Source: Pseudomonas putida
GTDB taxonomy: Bacteria > Pseudomonadota > Gammaproteobacteria > Pseudomonadales > Pseudomonadaceae
Length of the DNA stretch: 64,000 nt
Direction: 5' to 3'
Assembly (NCBI RefSeq): GCF_025905425.1
Contig: NZ_CP109603.1
Span: 2,082,001-2,146,000 of the forward strand
How positions within the stretch are numbered: position 1 is the stretch's first letter; each line of letters opens with the position of its first letter. Made by a program: the position numbers and the translations under genes. Shown piece by piece: positions 42,495-53,558 of this stretch. A model generated the notes under the pieces. It was not told where the DNA came from. It did not search any database and saw only the letters and a program-made list of their open reading frames with translations.

Positions 42495-42760
42495 GTTTCG
42501 TGCCTCCCCAGGCAGAGACCTAAGTATTAGTCCGGTTGTGGATTACCATCAAGGAGGCTCATGAAGAAACGACGAATGAACGAGTACTGACTTTGCGGGT
42601 CTGTAGATGCACAGCACCTGTCTGGAAAACGGTGTTAGCTCATTTAATTTTTGGACATATCTAGACCCATCAGTCGCTTTGTGTAAGGTTTATGTAAAAG
42701 CGCTCGATGTGCGTACAAGGACCGGTATCGTGTTTTGTACTGTCCAGTCCAAAGTGGCAA

Positions 42761-43564
42761 ATGATGAACACACTTCCGTCGCAGCCAAGCGCTGAACGCG
42801 GGGCGTTCTCCAGTTTTGAGGCGTGTCGCAATACCCAACAAGGCCCCGTGGTGATTCTGGCCTCGGGCGCATCAGCAAAACATTTCCCACTGGGCGACTT
42901 TGCCCATTTGCCAATCATCGCCATGAACGGTTCGGTTTCCATGACTGCCGAGCATGGTGTGAAGCCGTTCTTTTACGTGTGCACCGACAAGAGTTTTGGG
43001 CAACAGCAACCTGAGCTGTTTGCTACCGCCCTGCGTGACAGTCAACGCCTGGCGTTGTGGCCAGAGCAGTTTCAGGGCGCCGATATTCCAGCCTCCAGCG
43101 AATGTTATGCCTTGCACAAGGCACACACGCCAGGCTTACTCGACGGCATGCGCGGGCATGGAGACAGTTGCGTCTGCAAGCGTGCGTTGTGGAGCAAACG
43201 GGCCCGCTCGATCGCCTTCAGCAAGGACCTGTCGCAGGGCTTCTTCGATGCTCGCACAGTCGCTTATGTGGCCCTGCAACTGGCGTATCACCTGGGTTTC
43301 GAAGAGGTGCTGCTGGTGGGGGTGGACCTTGACCAGACGGTGGGGCGCTTCTACGAAACCGCGGACGGTGAACACTCGCCCTGTGGCCTGGACCAGCATT
43401 GGGACAGCCGTATCCTGCCGTCACTGACGCTGATGGCGCGGCACGTGGTGAATGAGCATTTTCACGTTTACAACCTGTCGGCGGCTTCGCGTATTCCGGC
43501 CGAGTTGATTCCCAAGGTCGATCTCAGCGAGGCGAGGCGCATTGCCGGCTGTGGGATTGGTTGA
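42761..43564 (+). CDS. DUF115-like / LPS-core-type protein
   Basis: This 267-aa soluble protein resembles the MptE-like/DUF115 and LPS-core biosynthesis group. It has an N-terminal GPVVILASGASAKHFPL nucleotide-binding-like loop (near residue 27), AMNGSVSMTAEHGVKPFFYV, then a middle QLAYHLGFEEVLLVGVDL and a C-terminal VYNLSAASRIPAELIP. In pseudomonads such genes are often called LPS core biosynthesis proteins. The exact reaction is unknown. The start at 42761 (ATGATG) is chosen by homology; the ribosome site is weak. Confidence 0.6.
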   Translation: MMNTLPSQPSAERGAFSSFEACRNTQQGPVVILASGASAKHFPLGDFAHLPIIAMNGSVSMTAEHGVKPFFYVCTDKSFGQQQPELFATALRDSQRLALWPEQFQGADIPASSECYALHKAHTPGLLDGMRGHGDSCVCKRALWSKRARSIAFSKDLSQGFFDARTVAYVALQLAYHLGFEEVLLVGVDLDQTVGRFYETADGEHSPCGLDQHWDSRILPSLTLMARHVVNEHFHVYNLSAASRIPAELIPKVDLSEARRIAGCGIG

Positions 43565-43640
43565 GCAAGAAAGCGGGTGCGCACAGCCTTGGGCATGCGT
43601 AGAGTGCGCTGACTGTCTAGTACCCTGCAGGAGCCCCCTG

Positions 43641-44141
43641 ATGTCCAGCGCCTTCACCTTCATGCAATCCCCCGTCGGCACGCTGACGCTGGTGGCCCGT
43701 GGCGAGCGGCTGGCAGCGGTGTTGTGGGAGGAGGAGCGAGAGAACCGCGTGCGCCTCGGTGAGCTCCACCGCGACGATCACTGCCCGGTTCTGCTGGACA
43801 CCGCCCGCCAGTTGGGCGAGTACTTTGCCGGCACGCGGCGGCGCTTTGACCTGGCGTTGGACTTTGTCGGGACGCCGTTTCAGCGCCAGGTGTGGGATGC
43901 CTTGCTGACCATCCCTTTTGGGGAAACCCGCAGCTACGGCGACATCGCCCGGCAGATCGGCAACCCTAGCGCGGTCCGTGCGGTGGGCGCGGCCAATGGT
44001 CGTAACCCGATCTCCATCATTGCGCCTTGCCATCGGGTGATCGGCGCTTCGGGCAGCCTCACCGGTTTTGCCGGAGGGCTTCAGGCGAAGCAGTATCTGC
44101 TGGCGCTGGAGGGGCGGGAGAGCCTGGCATTGGCGCTTTGA
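43641..44141 (+). CDS. ogt: Methylated-DNA-protein-cysteine methyltransferase
   Basis: This 166-aa O6-alkylguanine-DNA alkyltransferase repairs O6-methylguanine by irreversible transfer to its own Cys. The acceptor is in the PCHRV motif (near residue 132), preceded by the DNA-binding SYGDIARQIGNPSAVRAVGAANGRNP. It ends with GGLQAKQYLLALE. CAGGAG lies before the ATG at 43641; the upstream open frame is shadow. No AdaA-type regulatory domain is present, so it is Ogt-like. Confidence 0.93.
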   Translation: MSSAFTFMQSPVGTLTLVARGERLAAVLWEEERENRVRLGELHRDDHCPVLLDTARQLGEYFAGTRRRFDLALDFVGTPFQRQVWDALLTIPFGETRSYGDIARQIGNPSAVRAVGAANGRNPISIIAPCHRVIGASGSLTGFAGGLQAKQYLLALEGRESLALAL

Positions 44142-44171
44142 ACAGGGCAATGCGGCGCTTGCTCGCGTCAG

Positions 44172-44414
44172 TCAGCCGACCCAGCTGGCGATCAGGCAGG
44201 CCACCAGCGCCAGCGCTGACCCGGCCATCAAGGTGTACTGCCGGTGGGCCCGTCGCGCATGGGGCCTGACTTCGCGTAGGTACTCGCCAGGCGTCGGCGC
44301 ATCGGGCCGATGGCGCAGGCCCTCGGCGATATCGGCCAACTGACCCTGGATCAATAGCCCGACCAGATAATGAATGGACGCGTAGCTCGCCAGCGTCAAC
44401 AACAGATACTTCAC
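44172..44414 (-). CDS. Small inner-membrane protein
   Basis: This 80-aa protein has two membrane segments (about 3-24 and 60-78) with a charged loop between. The start overlaps the stop of the amidohydrolase gene by 4 bp (ATGA), so the two are translationally coupled. Function unknown. Confidence 0.6.
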   Translation of the reverse strand: MKYLLLTLASYASIHYLVGLLIQGQLADIAEGLRHRPDAPTPGEYLREVRPHARRAHRQYTLMAGSALALVACLIASWVG

Positions 44415-45154
44415 GCAGGGAACGTCCTCAACGCTACGGCAGTCGCGCTGTCGTTGGTGGTATCCAGCACAATCAGGCCTTCGCAGCTGTCATCCAGGCT
44501 GGCCAACAGCCGCCCCTGGCTATCCCATGCCGCAGACCCGCCTGCGCCAACGAATGTATCGGCTGGCCCGACGCAGTTGGCCAGCAGTACGCTCAAGCCC
44601 AGCGTGCGAGCGACCTCGCGGTAGTGTTCGTAGCCTTCACCAATGCCCTTGGCGGTTTTCGCCACACTCACCAGGTACACCTGCGCACCCTGCGCGCGCG
44701 CCTCTGCCGCATGGTCGATGAACATCGACTCGTAGCAGATGGCAGGCGCCACCCGAAGCTCGTCCAGCTCGAATACCAAGGGTTGATCGCCTGCGACGAA
44801 GTAGGGCAGTTCATCGCTGTGCAGGCGCTGTTTGGCATAGGCCTGACGGGGCGCACGCGGGCTCAGGATTGGCATGCCGATGCGAATGCCGTCAGGGGTT
44901 GGCAACGGCAGACCCACGGCAACCGAGAGGCCATGTCGATCGCACAGCGCCTGCAGCGGGTCGAGCCGCGACGATGACAGGGGCAAAGCAGCTTGGCGGG
45001 CCAGGGTCGGTTCGTAGCCGGTCAATGAAAGTTCAGGAAACACCACCAGCTCGGCACCCAGCGCCGCCGCCTGCTCGATGCAATGGAGGTGGCGTTCGAG
45101 GTTGCCCTGGACGTCGCCCTTGAGCGACGCCAGTTGCACGGCGCAGAGTTTCAT
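44411..45154 (-). CDS. Nitrilase-superfamily carbon-nitrogen hydrolase
   Basis: This 247-aa protein has the Glu-Lys-Cys triad: Glu in VVFPELSLTGYEP (near 41), Lys in AYAKQRLHSDE (near 105) and Cys in APAICYESMF (near 140). The family hydrolyses amides such as omega-amides or carbamoyl compounds. The ATG at 45154 has AAGGAT twelve bases before it; the open frame to 45472 is not coding. Substrate not predictable. Confidence 0.85.
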   Translation of the reverse strand: MKLCAVQLASLKGDVQGNLERHLHCIEQAAALGAELVVFPELSLTGYEPTLARQAALPLSSSRLDPLQALCDRHGLSVAVGLPLPTPDGIRIGMPILSPRAPRQAYAKQRLHSDELPYFVAGDQPLVFELDELRVAPAICYESMFIDHAAEARAQGAQVYLVSVAKTAKGIGEGYEHYREVARTLGLSVLLANCVGPADTFVGAGGSAAWDSQGRLLASLDDSCEGLIVLDTTNDSATAVALRTFPA

Positions 45155-45216
45155 CAACACATCCTTCCCTGGTACAGGTCCAAAGGCCGAGCTTACTATC
45201 GGCGGCAACACCTGTA

Positions 45217-45747
45217 CTAGTGAAGGATTGTTAAGGACGCCGGATGCGGCGCGAAGCGCTGGCGGAACCAGTCGTTGAGCATGGCCTTTTCGGCATACAG
45301 GCGGTCGCTGCTGCTGGTCACGCGCCCTGGGCGGCTGAGGTACATCTTGTCGCTGACTCGCTCCTGGGCGTGCTGGGCGGGTTTGCCGGGTTGGTTGAGG
45401 GTGTAGCTGAGGTCGATGGTCGGCCAGGTGATTTCGCGCATGAAGCGCACGTCGTAGGCACGGCTGTGCCAAGGCTCGAAACGCCCGGCCAGGTCGATGT
45501 CGCGGATGTCGATCACCAGTTGCTGGTCGGCTTGCAAGTAGCGCTTGCCCAGTTTCTGCAGGTACTCGGTCAGGGTCTTCATGACATAGGCATCGGCACC
45601 GCGCTCATACCCGGCACTGTCGAGGCTGGCATCGCGGAATTTTTCGGGATGGTCGAAACGCACCTCGACCTGCGCGGCCGGGGCGCCTTGTGCCATGCTG
45701 TCCAATGACAGCGCCATGAGCACGGCACACACGAGGGCGGTACGCAT
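45217..45747 (-). CDS. DUF3016 family exported protein
   Basis: This 176-aa protein has a signal peptide (about 1-19). The family block VEVRFDHPEKFRDASL is followed by LVIDIRDIDLAGRFEPWH and YDVRFMREITWP, the DUF3016 hallmarks. AGGTGC lies before the ATG. Function unknown; the family is periplasmic and beta-rich. Confidence 0.85.
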   Translation of the reverse strand: MRTALVCAVLMALSLDSMAQGAPAAQVEVRFDHPEKFRDASLDSAGYERGADAYVMKTLTEYLQKLGKRYLQADQQLVIDIRDIDLAGRFEPWHSRAYDVRFMREITWPTIDLSYTLNQPGKPAQHAQERVSDKMYLSRPGRVTSSSDRLYAEKAMLNDWFRQRFAPHPASLTILH

Positions 45748-45822
45748 GATGCACCTCCGGGGCGGTTTGCGTGTACCCCCATTCTACGCCTGCCATGGGC
45801 GCCCCAGCAGAGGGAGATTGTA

Positions 45823-46548
45823 ATGAGCCGGTTTCGACGGATAGCCGCCAATACCCAGGGGCGCGATCTGGCAGTAGGGGATATCCACGGGCACTTCGGG
45901 CGCCTCGTCCGGTGCCTGGAAGCGGTCGGGTTCAACCCAGCGGTGGACCGGCTGTTCAGCGTCGGCGACCTGGTCGACCGCGGCCCGCTCAGCCAAGCGG
46001 CGCTGGCGTGGCTGGACTGCCCTTGGTTCCATGCGGTGCAAGGTAACCATGAGGCGCTGGCGATTACCTACCTGCGCGGCGGCCGGCTCGACCTTCAGAT
46101 GTACTACGCGGCCGGTGGAGGCTGGTTTCTCGAACTGCCCAGTAGGGAGCAGGCGCGCTTCGTCGAACGCTTCGAGCAATTGCCGATCGGCATGGAGGTC
46201 GAAAGTGCATCGGGCCTGATCGGCCTGTTGCATGCCGACAGCCCGTTTGCCGATTGGTCCGTGTTGCGTACCTGGCTGGAACGGGATGACGACCCCGAGG
46301 TGCGTGAGGTCTGCCAATGGTCGCGGCGCCGGCTGAAGGTGGGCGACACCCGGCCCGTGCAAGGCATCCGTGCCTTGCTGGTCGGGCACACGCCCGTGCT
46401 TGAGGTCAAGCAGCTGGGCAATGTCTGGCACCTGGACACCGGTGGCTGGGCCAGTGGCCATTTCAGCCTGATCGACCTGGCGACCCTTGAACTGGTCAGC
46501 CCCGAGCAAGGTGCACGATCAATGCGCCGGCCAACAGCATCAACATGA
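45823..46548 (+). CDS. PrpA/PphA-like serine/threonine protein phosphatase
   Basis: This 241-aa metallophosphoesterase has the PPP-family motifs GDIHG (near residue 19), GDLVDRG (near 47) and GNHE (near 74), then HAD and LVGHTP for the remaining metal ligands. It probably acts on phosphoproteins or bis-nucleoside phosphates, in the style of E. coli PphA. The last 53 bp overlap the end of the convergent LysE gene. Confidence 0.88.
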   Translation: MSRFRRIAANTQGRDLAVGDIHGHFGRLVRCLEAVGFNPAVDRLFSVGDLVDRGPLSQAALAWLDCPWFHAVQGNHEALAITYLRGGRLDLQMYYAAGGGWFLELPSREQARFVERFEQLPIGMEVESASGLIGLLHADSPFADWSVLRTWLERDDDPEVREVCQWSRRRLKVGDTRPVQGIRALLVGHTPVLEVKQLGNVWHLDTGGWASGHFSLIDLATLELVSPEQGARSMRRPTAST

Positions 46549-47110
46549 CGCCCGAGGCCCGTTCCAGCCAGGGCAGGGTCCGGGCGAAACGCTGCAACAC
46601 GCGCTGATTGCCGATGGCCACGGCTACCAGCAAGTCCCAGAGCAGCACGATGCTGAACATCCAGCTCGCATAGGCCACCTTCCAGCCGACGCTGCTGCTG
46701 GTGACCATGCTGGCGAGGCTGGCGTAGAACAGTGCGTTCTTGGGGTTGAGAATGCCCGACACAAAGCCCATCGCACCGCTGTGCCACCAACCCTGCATGG
46801 CCCCGTTGCCAGCGACCGCAGCCAGGCTGGAGTGGCCCGCATGCCGCAAGAACTGGCTGCCGATATACAGCAGGTAGGCCGCGCCGGCCAGTTGCAAGGC
46901 GATAAACAACGTGCTGCCTTCGCGCAGTATCGACAGCCCGGTAAACGCCATGGCAATGAAGGCGCCATTGGCCACAGCGATACCCAGGCACGCGCCGCTG
47001 GCGGTGCGCCAACCGCTACTGATCGAGGTGCGTGCAACCAGGAAAAAGTCCGGCCCGGGTGAAAGCAGGGCAAGGAAGTGGGCGAGGGCGATGATCAGGA
47101 ACTGCTCCAT
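46496..47110 (-). CDS. LysE/RhtB family amino-acid exporter
   Basis: This 204-aa protein has about six membrane segments. It has the RhtB start LAHFLALLSPGPDFFLV and the mid-protein GFVSGILNPKNALFYASL. It exports amino acids or related compounds. The ATG at 47110 is followed by the standard family N-terminus. It is downstream of and co-directional with the AraC gene, so it may be in that operon. Confidence 0.87.
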   Translation of the reverse strand: MEQFLIIALAHFLALLSPGPDFFLVARTSISSGWRTASGACLGIAVANGAFIAMAFTGLSILREGSTLFIALQLAGAAYLLYIGSQFLRHAGHSSLAAVAGNGAMQGWWHSGAMGFVSGILNPKNALFYASLASMVTSSSVGWKVAYASWMFSIVLLWDLLVAVAIGNQRVLQRFARTLPWLERASGVMLMLLAGALIVHLARG

Positions 47111-47175
47111 GGGTGCGACGACTCTGGCAGGGGAAAGCCGCAGTCTGGCGTCGGGCATGGGGCGCGTATTGAAGA

Positions 47176-48000
47176 TTATTGCGCAGGGCTTGAACCGCCT
47201 CGGTACTGCCCGGGCGTTACCCCCACGTGGGCCTTGAACACCCGCTGAAAGTGGCTTTGGTCGGCAAACCCGAGCTGGTAGGCAACCTGGGCCAACGCCT
47301 GGCCCTGGTTCAGCAGTTGGCGCCCGCGATTGACCTTGGCATTGATCAGGTAAGCATGGGGTGTCAGCCCGGTCGCGGTGCGAAACGCTCGGATCAACTG
47401 ATAACGCCCCAGGCCTGTATCACGGGCCAGCAACGCAAGGCTCAATTGTGCAGGGTCCTCTGCCTCGATCTGTTCGACCAGGCCACTGAGCATGGAGGGC
47501 CCCAGTGCGGGTTCCGCCTCCAGCATCGGATACATGCAGAAGTCCTGATCCCCCAGGAAGGCAATCAGCGCCGCCTCTTTCTCGCCAGGGCTGGCACTGG
47601 AAAACAGCAGCGCGTTCAGCACGCAAAATTGACGGTACAGCTCGGGAGCGCGGCTGATACGGGCCGGCTCGCCAGGTTGTGCACCCCGCAGCCCGGACTC
47701 TATGCGCAGCTGCGCCAACCAGTCGGCATCCACATGCAGCATCTGGTAGCTCCAGGCCTGGCCAGGCTCTGGGTTGCAGGCGTGCACACGCCTTGCCGGG
47801 ACCATCACCAGGGTGCCGGGTGTCAGGCGTTGCTGGCCACTGCTTGCGCCGGTAAACAGGCTGAAGCCAGCATCCACCGCGCCCATGGAAAAGGTCGGAT
47901 GGCTGTGGGCCTTGTAGCAGGCGCGGCTGTGGCACGCGCGGCGGCTTTCGACGAAGGGCAGGGCAGCATCGCGCCAAACAGCGGCTTGTGAGCGGGGCAT
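47176..48000 (-). CDS. AraC-family regulator
   Basis: This 274-aa protein has an N-terminal AraC-ligand-type cupin (about 20-150, SHPTFSMGAVD) and a C-terminal double HTH (about 170-270, GLGRYQLIRAFRTATGLTPHAYL and GFADQSHFQRVFKAHVGVTPGQYR). It lies between two LysE-type exporters, divergent from one (48131) and followed by the other (46496). It probably controls one or both in response to an amino acid. Confidence 0.9.
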   Translation of the reverse strand: MPRSQAAVWRDAALPFVESRRACHSRACYKAHSHPTFSMGAVDAGFSLFTGASSGQQRLTPGTLVMVPARRVHACNPEPGQAWSYQMLHVDADWLAQLRIESGLRGAQPGEPARISRAPELYRQFCVLNALLFSSASPGEKEAALIAFLGDQDFCMYPMLEAEPALGPSMLSGLVEQIEAEDPAQLSLALLARDTGLGRYQLIRAFRTATGLTPHAYLINAKVNRGRQLLNQGQALAQVAYQLGFADQSHFQRVFKAHVGVTPGQYRGGSSPAQ

Positions 48001-48130
48001 GAAGGGGTCCTCGGCAAGGGCAAAAGCTTAACAGTTGCAGGTGACCCATACAGTTTTTTCGCCTGGCTGTAGCTTGACCCCGTGTGCGTCTGCAGTCGAA
48101 ATAGGCGCCTGATGTCAGAGGAAAACAATA

Positions 48131-48754
48131 ATGGATCTTGCCAGCCTGCTGCTGTTCATCCCCGCCTGCTTCGCCCTGAACATGGCGCCCGGGCCCAACA
48201 ACCTGCTGTCGTTGCACAATGCCAGCCGCTATGGCTTGCGCACGGCCTGCGTGGCCGGTGGCGGGCGCATTGTCGCCTTCAGCGGCATGATCGCCTTGGC
48301 GGCCATGGGCCTGGCGGTGGTGCTGCATACCAGTGAATACCTGTTCCTCGCCATCAAGGTGATTGGCGCTGCGTACCTGTTCTACATTGCCTGGCAACTG
48401 TGGCGTGCACCCGTGGGCGAGGCGGTGGTGGCGGATGATCACCCACGCGGCACCTGGCGCCTGGCGCGGCAGGAGTTTTGGGTGGCGGCGGGCAACCCCA
48501 AGGCCATCCTGATCTTTACCGCTTTCCTGCCGCAGTTCATCTCAGTCGGCAGCGCCACCCCGGTGAGCGAGCAGTTCCTCTGGTTGGGCGTTTTGTTCCT
48601 GCTGCTTGAGTGGGCGGCCATTGCCATTTATTCAGGCTTGGGCGCTTACATGCAGCGCTGGTTCAGCCAACCAGGGCCGCGCCGGATGTTCAACCGGGTC
48701 AGCGCCTCCTTGCTTGGCTGCGCTGGCCTTGGCCTGTTGGCGGCCCGCCGCTAG
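48131..48754 (+). CDS. LysE family exporter divergent from AraC gene
   Basis: This 207-aa protein has six predicted helices: FALNMAPGPNNLLSLHNASRYG at the start and QEFWVAAGNPKAILIFTAFLPQF in the middle, both typical of LysE/RhtB. It is transcribed away from the AraC regulator over a 130-bp gap. Its stop overlaps the end of the convergent autotransporter remnant by 4 bp. Confidence 0.9.
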   Translation: MDLASLLLFIPACFALNMAPGPNNLLSLHNASRYGLRTACVAGGGRIVAFSGMIALAAMGLAVVLHTSEYLFLAIKVIGAAYLFYIAWQLWRAPVGEAVVADDHPRGTWRLARQEFWVAAGNPKAILIFTAFLPQFISVGSATPVSEQFLWLGVLFLLLEWAAIAIYSGLGAYMQRWFSQPGPRRMFNRVSASLLGCAGLGLLAARR

Positions 48755-49739
48755 AACTGCCAGCGAACCCCCAGGTTGACGCCGCTGGCTTCCTGCTGGC
48801 GGCTGTCCAGGTTGGTGCTGTACTGCACCCCGCCATGCAGGCTCAGCGCTTCACTGACTTGCGCGACCACGCCGCTTTCGAGTTGCACCGAGGTGTAGCG
48901 GTAGTCGGTCTTGATTCTGTCGATGCCATCGAAGGTCAAGGTGTCGCGGCCACCGTCGCCATGCCACAGATTGACCTGCGCATACGGCTGCAGCAGACGC
49001 CCGCTGGTGCCAGTGAAGGTGCCTGCAAGGCGTGCACCCAGGCGCCCGGTGAGTTCCACCTGGGCGTCGTGGCTGATGCGCGAGACGCTGTCGCTGGCGG
49101 TGTCCAGCGAGACTTTCTGGGCGATCAACTGGGCTTGCGGCTCCAAGGTCCAGCGTTGCGACAAGGCGATGGGGTAGCCGGTTTCCAGCGAAGCGGTCCA
49201 GGCATGGCCATTGAGGTTCAACTTGTCGCCACGGTTGGAGCGCGCCCGGCCATCGAGGTCGGTGTACTGCAGCACAGCATCCAGGTACCCACGCTGTGGC
49301 TCAACCAGCGTCCAGTAAACGCCGACGCTATCGCCATCGAGTTTCAGGTCACCGACACTGCGGTTTTCCACCGCCAGGGCAAAACCTTTGACGTCGGCTT
49401 CCAGGCGACTGTGGCTGACGTACAGGCCCACATGCTGGCGATAGTCGTTGTCATTGACCTTGGCATACAGGTCCTGACCTACCTTGAAACCGCCATAGGC
49501 CTGGCCCCAACTGGCGGGTAGCCCCCTTGGCCGGCCAGCAATTGTAAATCATCGAAACCTTGCCCCTGGTTCAATGACTGGAGCGTGCCGCCGGTCATGG
49601 TGAAGGTATCGATTTGCTGGGTTTGTACGACCGCACCCAGGGTTTCGCCGGGCAAGACGGTCAATGAGGCTGGGTAGCCAAGCGAGGGCAGGACAAGCAG
49701 TGGCAGCGCGGCAGGTGAACGCAAACGGTGATAACGCAT
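48751..49739 (-). pseudogene. Collapsed autotransporter: signal peptide joined out of frame to beta-barrel
   Basis: The 5' part (49739-49479) encodes a signal peptide and the first ~45 residues of a passenger (TFTMTGGTLQSLNQGQG), then leaves frame. The 3' part (about 49530-48751) encodes a complete-looking autotransporter beta-domain (WGQAYGGFKVGQDLYAKV through LGVRWQF). The two frames overlap near 49500-49530. Almost all of a normal passenger and the pertactin-like stalk are missing. An internal deletion plus frameshift is the simplest explanation. Confidence 0.85.
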
Positions 49740-49884
49740 CGGCAGGTCTCCGGGTCCTCTGGAAGGGGACCACTACCTGGAACGGCACTTGCACGTGCCG
49801 CCTCGGTCCTGCCGGAGTTGTAGGGAAATGCCGGGCGTTGAACAACTGGCAATAATGCTAGGTGGCTGGTGGCCACCTGGGGTT

Positions 49885-50160
49885 TCAGTCGCGGTAGAAG
49901 GTCTGCACCAAGTGGTAGCCGAACTTGCTCTTGATCGGCCCATGCACCACGCGCAGCGGTTTTTTGAAAATGACTTGGTCGATGGCGCCGACCATCTGGC
50001 CGGGGCGCACCTCACCCAGATCACCGCCGCGCTTGCCCGACGGGCAGGTGGAGAACTTCTTCGCCAGCACATCGAAAGCCTCGCCATTGGCGATGCGCTG
50101 CTTGAGCTTTTCGGCTTCGTCAGCGGTCTTGACCAGGATGTGGCGGGCTTGAGCTTTCAT
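49885..50160 (-). CDS. ppiC: Parvulin-type peptidyl-prolyl isomerase (first of two)
   Basis: This 91-aa stand-alone parvulin domain has the start ARHILVKTADEAEKLK, the middle STCPSGKRGGDLGEVRPGQMV and the end GPIKSKFGYHLVQT. It has no signal, so it is cytoplasmic like E. coli PpiC (93 aa). It isomerises X-Pro bonds. A second copy lies at 57530. It sits after the acetoacetyl-CoA synthetase gene on the same strand. Confidence 0.92.
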   Translation of the reverse strand: MKAQARHILVKTADEAEKLKQRIANGEAFDVLAKKFSTCPSGKRGGDLGEVRPGQMVGAIDQVIFKKPLRVVHGPIKSKFGYHLVQTFYRD

Positions 50161-50197
50161 GGGGCACCTGTGCTTCGGGGTAAAAAAAAGGGCGCTA

Positions 50198-52156
<1,959 letters not shown>

Positions 52157-52225
52157 GGCGAACCTCCCGTTGTTGGGGGTAAGAGCAGCACAAGGCTGCT
52201 CCACCGCCGGTGTTAAGTGGCCTTG

Positions 52226-52705
52226 TTATTCCACTTTAGCCTTTTGCACCTCTGCCGAGGCCGACCATACGCGGTATTGCACCTCGATATCATTGGGCAC
52301 ATACACCACCACCGGCAACTTGCTGTTGTAGCGCAGCATGAAACCTTCACCCACCACGGGTACAAAGGCGTCGGTCTTCTTGCCATCCGGGCAGGCCATC
52401 AGTGTGCTGGCAGGGCCGCCGACCTTGTCCAGGCGGTAGTAGTTGTAGCCCCAGCCTTCGAGGGTACGTTCCTCAAGGCTGCCGGCCAGGCGCTGGTGGT
52501 TGCAGTCGACCTTGAGCGTTTTGCCTGCGAGAATTTCCAGTTTGTAGGCCGATTCATCGGCCTGGGCTGGCAGGTGGATGACCTGCCGGGTGTAGCCTTT
52601 TTCCGCCTCGGGATAGGGCGCGACGTCCTTCAGGCTGGCGGCCATTGCCGGAGCGGCAGCAGCCAGGGTCAAGGTCAGGATCGCGGACAGTGGGGTTGGG
52701 CGCAT
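52226..52705 (-). CDS. eco: Ecotin, periplasmic serine protease inhibitor
   Basis: This 159-aa protein has a signal peptide (1-22, APAMA-AS) and the ecotin fold: [20 protein letters not shown], the reactive loop [12 protein letters not shown], and the C-terminal dimer strand [14 protein letters not shown]. In E. coli ecotin the loop reads STMMACP with P1 Met; here P1 is Leu, which still suits chymotrypsin- and elastase-like proteases. The disulfide Cys pair is kept. AAGGAGG precedes the ATG. It lies between the two ketone-body genes without metabolic logic. Confidence 0.93.
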   Translation of the reverse strand: MRPTPLSAILTLTLAAAAPAMAASLKDVAPYPEAEKGYTRQVIHLPAQADESAYKLEILAGKTLKVDCNHQRLAGSLEERTLEGWGYNYYRLDKVGGPASTLMACPDGKKTDAFVPVVGEGFMLRYNSKLPVVVYVPNDIEVQYRVWSASAEVQKAKVE

Positions 52706-52761
52706 GAAGGCCTCCTTGCAGTTGAATAGGTGCGAGACCCGTGCCAGATCTACGCCGGCCC

Positions 52762-53532
52762 TCACTGGGCCAGCCAGCCGCCGTCGACATTCCAGGCGGC
52801 ACCGCGAACCTGGCTTGCGGCCTCGCTGCACAGAAATAGTACCAGCTCGCCCAAGTGCTCGGGGGTGACGAAGGCGAAGGAAGGCTGCTTCTCGGCCAGC
52901 AACGCCTGTTGTGCCTGCAACGGCTCGACACCCTGTACGGCGCGATCGTCGATCTGCTTTTGCACCAGTGGGGTCAGCACCCAGCCAGGGCAGATGGCAT
53001 TGCAAGTGACATTGCTGGTGGCGGTTTCCAGGCCCACGACCTTGGTCAGGCCGACCACGCCATGCTTGGCCGCCACGTAGGCGGCCTTGCCGGTCGAGCC
53101 CACCAGCCCGTGCACCGACGCGATATTGATGATCCGCCCCCAGTTGCGTGCGCGCATGCCGGGCAGGGCCAGGCGGGTGCCGTGGAACACTGCCGAAAGA
53201 TTCAGGGCGATGATCTTGTCCCAGCTTTCGACCGGAAACTGCTCCACCGGCGCCACGTGCTGGATACCGGCGTTATTGACGAGGATGTCGACGCCGCCGA
53301 ACTCACGTTCGGCCATGGCGAACAGCGCTTCGATCTGTGCCACGTCGGACAGGTCGGCGGGGTGATGGGCGACCTTTACGCCGTGTCGGGCAATTTCGGT
53401 CATCGCCGGTGCCGGGTCGCCAAAACCGTTGAGCAGGATGTCGGCTCCGGCACGGGCCAGCACCTGGGCGATGCCCAGGCCGATACCGCTGGTGGAACCG
53501 GTGACGAGTGCAGTCTTGCCTTTGAGGGTCAT
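52762..53532 (-). CDS. hbdH: D-3-hydroxybutyrate dehydrogenase
   Basis: This 256-aa short-chain dehydrogenase oxidises D-3-hydroxybutyrate to acetoacetate with NAD. It has the TGSTSGIG cofactor loop (near residue 11), the NNAG motif, catalytic Ser/Tyr/Lys ([22 protein letters not shown]), and the HBDH-type insertion near 190-225 ([24 protein letters not shown]). AGGAG lies before the ATG at 53532. Its product feeds acetoacetyl-CoA synthetase two genes downstream. Confidence 0.93.
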   Translation of the reverse strand: MTLKGKTALVTGSTSGIGLGIAQVLARAGADILLNGFGDPAPAMTEIARHGVKVAHHPADLSDVAQIEALFAMAEREFGGVDILVNNAGIQHVAPVEQFPVESWDKIIALNLSAVFHGTRLALPGMRARNWGRIINIASVHGLVGSTGKAAYVAAKHGVVGLTKVVGLETATSNVTCNAICPGWVLTPLVQKQIDDRAVQGVEPLQAQQALLAEKQPSFAFVTPEHLGELVLFLCSEAASQVRGAAWNVDGGWLAQ

Positions 53533-53558
53533 GCGGGTGCTCCTACAGGGATAGTGCA

